A DNA stretch of 64,000 nt from Endocalyx cinctus (taxonomy: Eukaryota > Ascomycota > Sordariomycetes > Amphisphaeriales > Apiosporaceae). The first letter of the stretch is position 1. Every line of letters starts with the position of its first letter. Location of the stretch: assembly GCA_001600455.1 (NCBI GenBank), contig BCKC01000010.1, positions 62,001-126,000 of the forward strand. Direction: 5' to 3'. Position numbers and translations under genes: made by a program. Under the pieces are notes generated by a model that was given only the letters and a program-made list of their open reading frames with translations, made no database searches and had not been told where the DNA came from. Of this stretch, positions 46,117 to 57,627 are shown one piece after another.

Positions 46117-47880
46117 ATGGTTGGAGTTCCGAGATCAAAGGGTTGCTATACATGTCGAAGAAGGAAAATCAAGGTTAGCTGAAAAAATGTAAGGCTAAAG
46201 CTCGTTTAGAGTAGCTAACCTGTCTGTAGTGCGATGGACAGAAACCACGATGTGGACAATGTCGAAAAGGTGTCAGAAACTGCGAAGGATATCAACTCCC
46301 AACTGTTTTCTTAAATGCCTCCAGCCAAAACTACCGTAACAGTGATATCGGGGACTCTACAAGGAAGAAGTCTTATAAGTCAAAAAATAAGTTCACTACT
46401 GATTATCACTGGGGCTCCCAACCCCGGTGCGCAAATGATGCCGATAAAAACTTAACGTTGTCAATTCCATATTCTCAGGCAGCAGAATTCCATAGTCTTG
46501 CCCTTACTCCTCAAAGCCTAGATACCCAAACCTGGTCCATCGATCAGGCCTTAGGCGACTTTCTTAACAATGTCCTTCCTCCTTCAGCATCACAGGAGGT
46601 TCCTCTTTCTTGGATCAGAACTTTGACGCCGATGTATAAAGACGTCGACGCTTTGCCCTTAGCCATGGCTGCTATTGCCGTCGGTTGGGCTGGCCGTGTG
46701 AATCGCAAGGTACACCTCATCGACAAGGGTCTCCAGTTATACAATGCGGCCGTCGCTCAGCTTCGCTCTGATATATGTAACACCTACTCTCCGTTGCAAT
46801 CTCTCGCCACCACAGCCATCTTCGCCCTTTACGAGCTTTGTGAGTTTGGATCTGAATCCAACATGGCTTGGACTTGTCATATGGCCGGCATCAGCGCGGT
46901 ATTGAGAACTCTTGGCCCAGAGAATGTGGCACATGAACCTTATCTACAAATCTATTCGTTTTGTCGGGCATTGTTTGTACGTACTATTCTGCGAGATTGA
47001 TTGACCATTTGCTGGCCCACTTATTAAGAATACCAAACAGATTGTGGAGGGTGTAAACCGTCGACGGCGAGTTTGCGCGGGCTCAACTAGGTGGATCGAG
47101 CTACCCTTTCAGTATCATCGCAAGAACGAGTTTCATCAATTATTTGATATGGGAACGCGGGCAGCCGAACTCCTGGAAGAAGCCGATTACTTAGTGCGCC
47201 CCATCCCCATCATCTCTTTTTCCTACATGGCAGAGTGCGAACGCCGAACTCTGGTCGATATCCTAGATTTTATCGACCGCATGAAGCGATGGAAAGAGAA
47301 AGCTCAAATCGCACTCGTAAACGGGCCCTCCAAAATATGGTCCGAGAAACCTGGTGATTCGGGGCACGATAGTTACAGCGACGGCTTACGCGGATATCCC
47401 AGCAAAGTGCTAAAGCATGAATTGACCACTTTTGATAAACTCCAAAGCGCACGACTGATGCATCTCTATTGGGCTATATTGCTGAACCTTCACATGACTC
47501 TCCTTGAGAATGATGTTCTTCGGTCACAGTTGGATAATTATACCGATTTGGAACCCGGGCGGATGCTACCGAGTATCGGGGTGATCAAAGAGGAATCATC
47601 GCAGATGGCAGACAATATTGCGTGCTATAGCGATTATTGCTGTCAGAGTCAATGGCAGAGCTGCGGCCCCCTACTCAACATCTATAGCCTTGAGACAGCG
47701 ATTCGATGGTATGATAAGTACGGCACCATAGCATCGGAACAGGCGAGACTTCTTAGGCAACACTGCTCCTCCCTGCTAGCGACGATCAAGAGATTACCAC
47801 AAGAATCGGAAAGGATGCGCAACTTTCATGACGCGACTTTTCGCGACCAAGTCTTGTCTCATCCATGGTGCGAAATCTAG
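46117..47880 (+). CDS. Zn2Cys6 fungal transcription factor (547 aa)
   Basis: Nuclear regulator of the Gal4-type binuclear zinc cluster class. Exons 46117-46173, 46230-46976 and 47041-47880, phase 0; 547 residues. The zinc cluster GCYTCRRRKIKCDGQKPRCG, continuing with QCRKGVRNC, fits C-x2-C-x6-C-x6-C-x2-C-x6-C exactly. Intron 1 splits it after KIK, a very common intron site in this class. The remainder is the fungal-specific regulatory region (PLAMAAIAVGWAGR, LATTAIFALYELCEF, AWTCHMAGISAVL). It is intact and could be the pathway regulator of the surrounding metabolic genes; that link is inferred from position only. Confidence 0.9.
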
Positions 47881-50276
47881 GTTATTTCTTAAAAGTAAAC
47901 TTGCTTGCATTGAAAGCCATGATATCCTTATTCTAAATTTAATATGTTCGTAGACCTCGCAAGCAGATTAACATTGAATTCAATTACACGAGATGAATGC
48001 GAACGTATTTTACTTACCTCTGACCGTCCTACTATACAGGCGCCGTTTATCCGATTCAATGATGAGACGATGGCCATCACCATTATCAACGCACTGTGAA
48101 TTCGATTTATCATGAATTGGGATCGTCTTTGAATTTCTTATTCTCCTAGTTTCTACTCGTCTTTTTCCTATCCATGAACTCTAGTTCGCTGTAGGACCAA
48201 AAAAAAATTGCAAGAGACATTGTTTCTTCCTTGCTCTAGTTTAGTCCACCGGTCGACGATACTCGACGGAACAGCCATCTCCGGCGCTTTGTACACGCTT
48301 TCGGTGAGCCCACGCCATTTCATGTTGATGGTAATGTTCAGGGGAGGAAATCTGTGGTACTGCGTCAAACCTGTTTCTGAAAGCAGATTCGTTGTGTTCT
48401 GTCGAGATCGCGACAACCCATCTCAGTCTGGTACGCCAAAATAGATTCGTTTAGCTTAGAACAAGGTCCATAGCCGGCTAACCTCGCGATCGTCTTGATA
48501 TTCTCTACTTCAGCATTTTGTATTTTTCTGCTTCTTCTTTTGGTTACTGTCCTCCCATCGGCCCTGGGCCATTCTGGAAATATGCCTGAAAGCCTTGCTA
48601 GAATTAAATTACCTCACGCGGCGACTTCATCCCGGATGCCCATAGTAGGTTGTATTATATCCGTGATATCAACCCTGTTGTGAATTGTTGTTCAACCATT
48701 GCGTTTACCTATCGCTGTTGATTTTTTCCCAACTTTTGAAAAATTTCTTAGAAGCGCGACCATCAGGATGTTAGGTGGATCGCCGATGGTGAAAAGCATG
48801 ACGAGATGACCGTCATATTTTTATTTCCTTATCTAAACCTTTGCTGCCATGATTTACGCCTCATATATATTCCTTTTAATTTGGATATATTGTTCTCGCA
48901 TACGACATCTGCTGATAAACCGGTAAATGTGTGGGATGAAAAGACTAGGGCTAACTTTTCAGGGAAGACATGGGTATTTATTTTATCCAGCCGCACCAAG
49001 TCACACAACATCACAGCCCAAATATCGGAAGCACAATCTGCCGTCGCGAACTAATGGTTTTTGACGTCACGTTTTGTCAGACATTCTTAATGGATTGGAA
49101 AATCATGGGCTGGTCTCTGACTATACTCGTACGCTACTTCATGGTTATAGTAGTATGGATAAAGTGACGGCGGGAAGAGGGGCCCATTAAGTTTTTGGCG
49201 CTTATATGAGAATCCTTATCCGGTTCCGTGGTATGCCAAGGTCAAAGTCACACGTGCTGTACAACCTTATATCCAATCAGCCAATGTAGCGTACCCAATT
49301 CAATCTCACAAGGGAATGCACGGTACATCGTTCATCTTGTATGCGGCTTTCGTGGTGTTTATTTGCGTCAAACCGGCGTCCCAGTGCTTGGGAGAGGCAG
49401 GAAGGGATGATAAGGTCAATGGGAATAAAAGGGCGAAACTGTCCAGAGTTACAGCCTAGACTCAGGAACCGACTTATTTATACCTTGATGGTAAAAACGA
49501 CTGGCGATCTACTCCTATTTTTGGGAAACCCGATCTTGCCAAGTCTGCCGATCTTCCCTATCCCGAAAATTTACACCCCTGGACGACCACGGTGGTAAGC
49601 CGTCACGGAAGCCGTTTGATATACATTGGCGAAACAGGGAAACGAACTACTCTCACTACAGGCCCCCCCACCGCGAACTTCACATCAATAACCTGGGTAG
49701 AAGGGTAGAACATCAGACGTTTCTGCATAATTAGACGGAGTCATTTTGGCTGATCAATGATAGTGATGAATTCCGTCATAAAGGGACAAGCGCCGCGAAT
49801 CTTTTCCTGTGGTGGATCCCCGCTGCAGGTATCGTCCCGTTCTGAAAGGTGACAAGAGCCGGTTTTTTTCCCCCAAGCTGTCGAACCTAGAGAATTTCTG
49901 ATACTATAGAAGATGCAGATTTGGGTGTAATACTGGAGAATGATAAGAAAGGAAAAGTAAAAAAGACAGAAACAAAGTACCTGTACATACTAAGGATCTT
50001 CGATATCAGCACGGAGCAGGGTCGCCGCGGAACCACAAAGAGAAGGGAAAACATTGTAGCGTGTATTTAAATCTCTATCTCTCTCATTGATAGATATATG
50101 TAAAACCATTTAACCTGTAATTGTTATTATTTAACTATCCTTCAAATCCTCTCTTTATAGTGACGCCTTTCTTTCATTTCTAAGGAGTCAACCACCAACT
50201 AGGAAAACGAAACTTTCAGTCATTAACCGACCACTCGCTCATAACACGCCCCGAGTATTTAATTCGTCTACCCATA
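47881..50276. other. 2.4 kb gene-poor region
   Basis: Only short open stretches. One at 48495-48683 encodes 62 residues starting with a signal-peptide-like hydrophobic segment but has no further support. Base composition between about 49050 and 49650 is less AT-rich than usual intergenic DNA here, so a worn gene could be hidden; I could not identify one. Confidence 0.45.
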
Positions 50277-50673
50277 ATGAAGACATCAGGTGTCCTCACA
50301 TTCGTCCTGGCCATGGCCGCCTCGGTGGTAGCCGTCCCCCTGAACGCTACTGGCAATATCGCGGACAGATCCATCTCTCACCAGAACGATGTCGTTGACC
50401 TCTCCGCTCGCGCTCTAGGTAAGTACACGTATATACATATTGATACAAACAAATACACATCCGATATTACTACCCTTGACACGATGAAGAGGGAAAAAAC
50501 AGGAGGCTAATGTAATAAACACAGTGCCTCAAATCAAACAACTAGGAAAGAAGGCCAGCAACACGACAACACAAGCCGAAAGCTTTCAAGCCCGTGCTCG
50601 GGGTCTCAACACCACGGCGAACGCCTTCGACAGCTCGAGTCTGCGGGCTAGGAACGCGACGGCTTTTAACTAA
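50277..50673 (+). CDS. small secreted protein, NxT-rich (96 aa)
   Basis: Two exons, 50277-50418 and 50525-50673, phase 1 (GTAAGT donor, AACACAG acceptor); 96 residues. A clear signal peptide (MKTSGVLTFVLAMAASVVAV) is followed by a mature part without cysteines. It carries four N-glycosylation sequons: NAT near residue 23, NTT twice and NAT near the end. The second exon contains related segments SFQARARGLNTTANAF and SSLRARNATAF, preceded by LSARAL, so the motif [A/R]-AR-x-L/N-NTT is loosely repeated. A KK pair at about 56-57 could be a Kex2-type site. I recognise no family. It may be an effector-like or cell-surface peptide, or a processed peptide precursor. Confidence 0.65.
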
Positions 50674-52115
50674 GCGAGAGCCCGGAGCTTGAATATCCAA
50701 GACTTGGCTGGTCCCGATCTGCTTGGAAGAAAGTATGCTGCCTTGTAGATTCGAGGTCATGATTGGTTTATGATTATACGCAACGGAGGGGGAAGAGGTT
50801 TCTCGACCCCAGGCAGAATTTGTGTGTGTTGTCTCATGTATGGCGCGATGCAGAGGACTGGGTGTCCATAAACAACAAATAAAAATACCATTTTATTTAA
50901 TGGACGATCGTGAGAGGCTGTGGCAGCAGTCTATCCAGAAGATGATGTTTGAGAGAGAAAATATGCGTTGAAAATTAATGCATAATGAGAAGTGTTCATT
51001 CTTTCTAGGGAAGTTATTGTACGATAGACTAGATTTCGGAACATCGTCACACGTGAGGACATATTACATATTGTTGAACATGAAGTTTCCGTGTCGCACG
51101 TAGTAGCCAAGCTTTCACTTAGTTTATCTGATGAGATCTTGTCTGGTGGCACTTCAATTTCCACTACAGGGATCAACGTTAGACTTTCAAGTCCAAAAGG
51201 CTTCTTTTTATTGTATATGAAGGATGAAAAATATAGCTCGGAAGATGACATTTCGTTCTTTGAAGTTGTGAGGTAGTTCTCCGAACTGGCAGACTGGGTA
51301 TCAATACCCATACATATGCTCGCCCATATATACGTTACGATATGGTAGAGAGAAAATGAATGTAGAGAAGAGGCGAAGTATGTAAGCGGGCCAATTTAAA
51401 TATATTCAAATTAAATACCAAGTGCGCAAAAGTGGTTAACGAGGTCTGGCCCGAAGATAATCTGTTGTTGCATTATTGGAGAATAAGGTCGTAGTAGGTG
51501 AAAGGTGTGACTAACCTCGTGATACACGGATAGCTTATTTCTCATCAAGGAAGAAAAGTATTATATAATGTATGATGAACGTAATTTTATTCCTAAGATA
51601 TTTGTGTGAAGCCGTGAAATCGCTCTTCACCACGGAAGAGCCGTGGCAAAGAAAAGATAAATAAAATATATACATCAAGCTATCCACCCAAATTTCTATC
51701 CCACCCTGAGTGGCTTAGGTATATGTTCGATCCTTCTCAACCCCCAATCCCGGAAAAAAAAAAGGTGAATAAATAAAAAGAAAGAGAAGTATTGTAGAAA
51801 AATATTGATATATAAAATTATGCCGGATACGTTAGGGTGAGGTGGAACAAATAAAGAAAATTTTCATAAAAAGTGATCGTCGTAAAGATCTCTCGGTATG
51901 AGAAATCGATGATGCTGTGCGCGTGGCCGAATCCAATATCGATGAATGAATAGCTGGTATATCCAAGCGCGAAGAAAGTCCCCAACCGACCCCAAAATGT
52001 CTAAAACCCAAAATCTATTGCCCTGAAAGAAAATGTTCATTCAGCACCGATTGAACTATCAGTCCTTGTTTTAAATCTCTCTACGGAAGACAATTATGCT
52101 TCTCTCTCTCTCTCT
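50674..52115. other. 1.4 kb convergent intergenic region
   Basis: AT-rich 3' space of the small secreted protein (+) and the hypothetical protein (-). Open stretches here (for instance 50931-51311 on minus) have no domain or splice support. Confidence 0.5.
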
Positions 52116-52508
52116 TCACCGTACTTCCCGCGAATCGACGGGATTTTCCCTCCAATCCGGCGACATCGACGAGGGCTTGTAGGAGACGGAGCCGAAGCCG
52201 GGCATGGCGGATAACCGATTCCTCTTCTTCTTCTCGGCGAGGGTCATCGGCTCGACCTGGTGCGTCGGCGAGGTCGGGCTCTGGTGGTTTAGGCTGCGGC
52301 GCTCGGGGGTCTCGTCGATGGGCGACGAGGCGGCCGAGCTGCTCGCCGTCGAGGAGCCGGTGCTGTTGGGCGTCTGGTACACGTACTCGCCGTCGACGTA
52401 TAAGGCGTTGCTCATGAAGGTCGACCGTCGGTGTCGGTTGCGCGTGTAACGCTTCTCGAGTCGGTATACCTCCAGCTTGGCCTGGATCTTCTTGATGAGG
52501 CTCGGCAT
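52116..52508 (-). CDS. hypothetical protein (130 aa)
   Basis: Single exon; I do not recognise the family. The N-terminus is basic and helical (MPSLIKKIQAKLEVYRLEKR), followed by YTRNRHRRSTFMSNALYVDG. A Ser/Thr-rich disordered middle follows (GSSTASSSAASSPIDETP) and then MTLAEKKKRNRLSAMPGFGS near the C-terminus. The GC-rich, third-position-biased composition against AT-rich flanks argues for a real gene. An F-x-S-x-x-Y tail (FGSVSYKPSSMSPDW) looks conserved-type. The start is followed upstream by pyrimidine tracts typical of a fungal 5' leader. It may be membrane- or nucleic-acid-associated through its basic helix; no function is proposed. Confidence 0.65.
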   Translation of the reverse strand: MPSLIKKIQAKLEVYRLEKRYTRNRHRRSTFMSNALYVDGEYVYQTPNSTGSSTASSSAASSPIDETPERRSLNHQSPTSPTHQVEPMTLAEKKKRNRLSAMPGFGSVSYKPSSMSPDWRENPVDSREVR

Positions 52509-54892
52509 TTTCTTTTTTCTTTTTTCTTTTTTCTTTTTCTTCCTCTCTTTTCTCTTTTCTTCTTTTATTTTCTCTCGAGGTGGAAGGATTGAAACGGATA
52601 TTGCTTTGGGTTTTTGGTCGTTGTGATAACGAAATGCGCCTTAGTCTTTTCCAGAAGACCAGATTATGGTATAATGTTTATACGGTGTTCGTCCAATTGA
52701 TACTTGTTGTAGGTAGGAGAGGGAGTGGTTGGGAGTGAAAACTGCTGGGCTGGCTATATCCTAACAGTGTACTAGCTATTCAAATGTCTCGGACTGGGTA
52801 TGCTCGGATTATGTTTTTTTGTTTTTGTGGAGAGTAATGATTGTATATAATATGGTCACTGTCGTCTCGTGTTTGCTAAAATGTAAGGAATGAAATAAAG
52901 AAGGGGGTTTCAACTGCTATATTTCCCAATTATACGATATGTCTATTATCTACGTACGGGTCAAAGTGGGAATTAAGATAGGTCTGAATCGGGGGCTGGG
53001 AAGAGAAGAAAAAAAAGCATTATAATCTAGGTTAGTAAAGTATAGTACGTATACAAGTAGACACGCAGAACGGGGAGAGGGGAAATGAAACCCTCCCCAG
53101 GGGTTGACCTTGGTTCGCTTTCGTCAATTAATCGCCCTACGGATAGTGGATGTGACTAGGAATTATCTTTTCGTCCAGGATTGGTTCCCAGAAATCCAAT
53201 ATTTTTCTTGATCAGATTTACCCTAAGACTCCCAAGACTTGGAGGATGGTTACTAGTCAAGAATAATAAAAATCCGTAAGAAAATAAAGCAAAGAGGGAA
53301 ACAATCCATATTTATCAAGCATGTTTTATCGCCAACATCATATGTATGTGCATAGTCTAGAAAGGTCTAGTGGACATTAGGACAATAGTCCCCTGATAAA
53401 GATGCATAAAGCTATACCGGATTCATAGCTATAGCCTATGCATGCATGCTTTTGAGTTCAAGGACTACACGTTTCAGCGGCGTAGTGGTTGCATATAACC
53501 AATACGTAACGGGAAAATTTATATACATATATATGGGGTCTACGACATTAAGCGAAAAGCTACATAGTACACTACATAAAGAGAGCTAGCTCACGATACG
53601 TCGGAATTCGGATCTATTACCAATTCCTTAAGTAGCGTGTATGCATCTACGTATATAGTGGCAGAGTGGTTGGTAGATGGAAGAACGAAAGGAAAGATGT
53701 TCTCATAGTTCATCGTACGCGCGACTCAGTAGCCAACGATTTAGATGATACATTTTAAAAAATGATACAACCATCGAACAAGTTAATGCCATCGAAATGA
53801 ATAAGTGACATCTTTTAGTTTCAGACTGTCAAAAGACTAAAAAGACTCAAGGGAGATGATACACCATTCGATCTAGAGACATTTCCTCAACTGCTATTCG
53901 CCTCCCTTCAGGTCATTCGTTAATGCCTTCTACTTTGTTGTTATGTAAGTACATACGCTGCGACGTGGGAAATATGTACGGAGTATATCATTAGGTTGCT
54001 CTTCTCCCTAGTGTGTTAATCCATTTAATTACTCTCGATAATCTCTGGAATTATGTACGAATAACCTATTCTACTAACCCGGTAGTGAGGTTAACTAATG
54101 ACGGTAAATCATTACCGAGATTCAGTGGAGTCGGAATCAATAATTTTCTCGTGGGAAATTGTTTACATGCGTTAGTGTGGTCTGTACGGAATACGCATAG
54201 TCTTTCTGTTTTCTTTTTCTCTTTTCCTACGTACAAGTAACTTTGATCGGATTGTATCGAAGACACAGACAGCTTTGACTGCTCGAGTCGTGATGTGTGG
54301 GTCTATAATACATGCGTATCCATGTACTGCATTTCCATGCGAGCATACGTGTAAGGAATGTAAATTCTCTTTTATTGTGAGTACTCTGTTATTGTTAGTT
54401 CACGTAATTGTAAGTCAAGTCTTTGTGAAATCTTACATACTTAGTGTGTACACACACTAAAAGGTTTTAATGGAGATTGGGAAATCATCGTATGATTTGA
54501 AATTTCTCAGCTACAATAGTGAAGACATCCTTCCACACAATTAATTGCAAGCCCTGTCCCTAACTATATTCAACGATGACTTTATTAACCTTATATTAGA
54601 GCAGATCCCAATCTCTCAGCTAACCTAGTACATAGAGATGAATGATCCAACATGACACCTCCAACGTATCACTGTACCTATATACTACTATATGTAAAGC
54701 ATTGCGAGGACAACCAGAGTATGTTGTTATTTGCATTGCATGCGTGTAAATGTACAAAGTAGAAAGACTGATATCGGCCGAGAACGCTAGCCTTAGCTTT
54801 CTAAGCCGAATCTGTCAAACAGAAGATCTGCGCTCTTTAGTGAAAAATGAAGATCCACCTACATCTACTCTTCATGTAGCGTGATGCCCAAG
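52509..54892. other. 2.4 kb gene-poor region
   Basis: CT-rich leader next to 52508, then AT-rich DNA. One TACTCCGTA copy (53977-53985, reverse). No gene, RNA or mobile element could be supported on either strand. Confidence 0.5.
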
Positions 54893-56601
54893 CTAACTCA
54901 CAAGCTTTTGAAGCTTATCTGCTAAAGAAATAGAGGTTGTGTAAGTCTTCCTTGTTTTCGCGTCGTCCATGTGCTCCTCATTCCACTCCAAGACCTCTAG
55001 CGCCATGCCTTCTAGAGTAGTGAGGACTCCCGTGTAACCGAGACCTCCTTCAGAGAGAGGCTTGGAAATTTCCGAATTCGTGGCCACGAGGTGCGTGCAG
55101 ATGGAGAAGATGCCGGGCTTCAGGTTATTGACGTCACCGCTGAGTCGCGGCAAGATGTGCTTCAGCATTGGAAGGTGGTAGGGGAGATCGGCGTACATCT
55201 CGACCGCGTGGCAGAGAAGTAGCATCACAACCGGCGGCACGTAAATGGTAGTGAACGGGTGTACTGACAGCGTTTTGATCGCGAGGTACAGATCGCCGTA
55301 TCTGATCGGCGGGTTGGGATCGGTCACCACGAAGGGACGGCCGCCAAACAGGGCGCTCTTGGCTGGCGGCAGCACCAGAGCCGCTTCTTGGTGCAGATGC
55401 GCTATGGCAACGTTGGCACCGTGTACGAAACTTTGCACGATGTGAGGGACCCAACTTCACGTGGGAAGAGAGATAAAAAAAAAAAAAAAAAATCAAAAGT
55501 TTTAGTGTCCACAAATCAATTATTATTATCATTACAAATGGTAGGAGCAGGTTAAAAAAAAAAGAACACTAAACTCACGTAGGTAAAATGGATCTACTCA
55601 ACGGATCGCCGACTGTATTATCCGTCGGATTTCCGTATACGCCGTTCGCGGGGCGTATGCAACCGGTTCGGAACTCGTCGCAGTCGGCGGCGCAAACAAG
55701 CCGCTCGGCGAACGCTTTGGAAGCGGGGTAATTCCCGAAGTAACCCTCGCGGGCGAGCAGCGGCTCGTCAAAATCCTTGGTGTCGAGGACCTGGACGAAC
55801 TTCCGCCTCGCGCCGGCCTCCCGCGGGGCCGCCCAGGGCTCGACCGGCCTGATGGCGATCGAGGCCGACGACGTGGAGCTGAATACCGAAGCGCCGGCGG
55901 CCCTCGCCGCCGCCAGGACGTGAGAGGTCCCCTTGACGTTGACGGCCTCGGGGAAGCCGTACCGCGACGCCGACCGCTCGGACGCGAGGATCACGGCCGC
56001 CGTGTGGAAGACGGTCAGCGGCAGGCGCGCGATGTCGGCAGGCCAGGGCCGCGAAAACGCGGCGTCGACCGAGGCCCGCGACGATATGTTGGTCTCCACG
56101 AAGTCGACCTCCGTAGCGGGCCCGCTGCGCATGTCGTTGCGCTCCGATCGACGAATGTCGAGGATGCGAATTGCTTCCGGCGGGGTGCCGCGCGCCAGTA
56201 GTTGTAGAACAATGAATCCTCCAACGAGACCTAAAGTCGAGTAAGTCAAGTAATTAAGGTGAGATGAATGAGGTGTAGAATGTTCGTTGACCGGTCCACG
56301 AGAGTGGTATGCATGAGGTGGCTCAGTATCTGGACATTCAAGACTCACCCGAACCTCCCGTCACAATGTATCGCCGATCCAATTTAGGCGGGATCTTGTC
56401 AGTATAATCCATCGGCTTTTCCTGCAAGCTCTTATAAGTTTTTTTGAGCAATTCTGGTGTCCATCGCGGACCGGCGACCTTTCGGGCCTCATCTGGCGTT
56501 TCCCTGAGGAGTTGGTTCACGCGCCAAAGATACAATGTGGAAAACAGTAGAGTGCCGGCTGCCAAGCCCTTCACTAGCAGCAGCCAGCTTGCGTCCAGCA
56601 T
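54893..56601 (-). CDS. membrane-anchored extended SDR, 3-beta-hydroxysteroid dehydrogenase-like (488 aa)
   Basis: NAD(P)-dependent oxidoreductase of the extended short-chain dehydrogenase type, related to sterol C-4 dehydrogenases (Erg26-like) and 3-beta-HSD. Exons 56601-56349, 56230-55579 and 55454-54893; 488 residues. An N-terminal membrane segment (WLLLVKGLAAGTLLFSTLYL) and a linker precede the nucleotide-binding motif YIVTGGSGLVGGFIVLQLLA (about 78-97), followed by IRILDIRR with an Arg-rich end. The catalytic Tyr-Lys pair is in YFGNYPASKAFAERL (YPASK). The substrate domain begins with RPANGVYGNPTDNTVGDPL. The third exon (WVPHIVQSFVHGANVAIAHL) continues the family pattern. Exon 2 is strikingly GC-rich. 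The second intron contains A/T homopolymers. Substrate is unknown; a sterol or isoprenoid is plausible. Confidence 0.87.
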
Positions 56602-57627
56602 GATAGCGAAACGAAGCCAGTAGTGGATTGAAGTAATGTGATACGAATCGTCTTGGAACGTTCAGTGAATTGAATAAAGAGAAAAAGGAAAGAAGGAGGG
56701 CAACAGGTAATACATACTTGGTAACAGAGCATCGACGTAGCATTTTAGTCAGACGGATATCCAACCCAGGAGACCCTCGCTGGACGGCGGCTGGGGGGTC
56801 AATAGCTTTCTAAAGTTGGGATGTTACTGTACTGGAATGTAGTCAGACCGTTAAAAATAGAACCCCACATACCTATCTTAAGTACATCTTATACCTATTT
56901 ATCTCCCCTAAGTTCTAACGCTCTCTCTATTTGACTATTACTTACTCAAATCTTTGTGACACCTTTTCTCTCCCTTTTTTCGTCACGTCTTCCGGTTCCT
57001 AGTTTCAACGGCTTCACATCAAATATTTTACACGGGTTTTTCTATCGATTTCTTATAAGCTGTTTTCTGCCGGCGTTGTGTATTTTCTTGCGAATTCGTT
57101 CGTCTTCTTATACATCGTTGGTTATTTCATCATTTCTAAGTCCGGCTTTTGAATCATTCTTCTATAAACTTAGGAACGTGATGGTTCAAGTTCATTGTGG
57201 CACGAAGTTCAAGTATTTCAAATACGACGGATTTCCGTCATCTCCGTGAGATTTAGACTCGCGACATGCACACTCGTCTTCAGTCTGCGTCGTAATACGT
57301 ACATAATCAAACGCATATGTGTAATGAGAAGTATATATTATTGTAGCCCAGGTCTTCAGCACTTAAAGTCAAGTGCGTAATATTATGTGGTCAAAGTATA
57401 AAATATACAATGTCATATACTAGATATATTGACATTCAGCAAAACCTTCTTACGTCGTGTATTAAAGTCAGTTTTGGAAATTCCTCGTCCACACCTAATA
57501 TACACTAGGTGTGCAAGCATATTATTAAAATAATATCCCATTAGATTTTTTTTTTTTTTTTTTTTTGAATTAGCCAGCTTCCGATTCCTCATCAACGATA
57601 TATATATATATTTATTTATAATAAATC
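56602..57627. other. 1 kb intergenic region
   Basis: AT-rich promoter side of the SDR and 3' side of the carboxylesterase. A T22-type run at about 57546-57567 and a (TA)n tract at 57599-57611 lie just after the esterase stop. No gene. Confidence 0.5.

Noticed and set aside
50931..51311. Minus-strand frame of 126 codons
   Set aside because: Serine/threonine-rich without any recognisable motif, in AT-rich 3' DNA; the opposite strand is also open in part.
56956..57249. Plus-strand hydrophobic frame of 97 codons
   Set aside because: Phe/Ser/Leu-rich translation of pyrimidine-rich intergenic DNA; no homology or splice signals.
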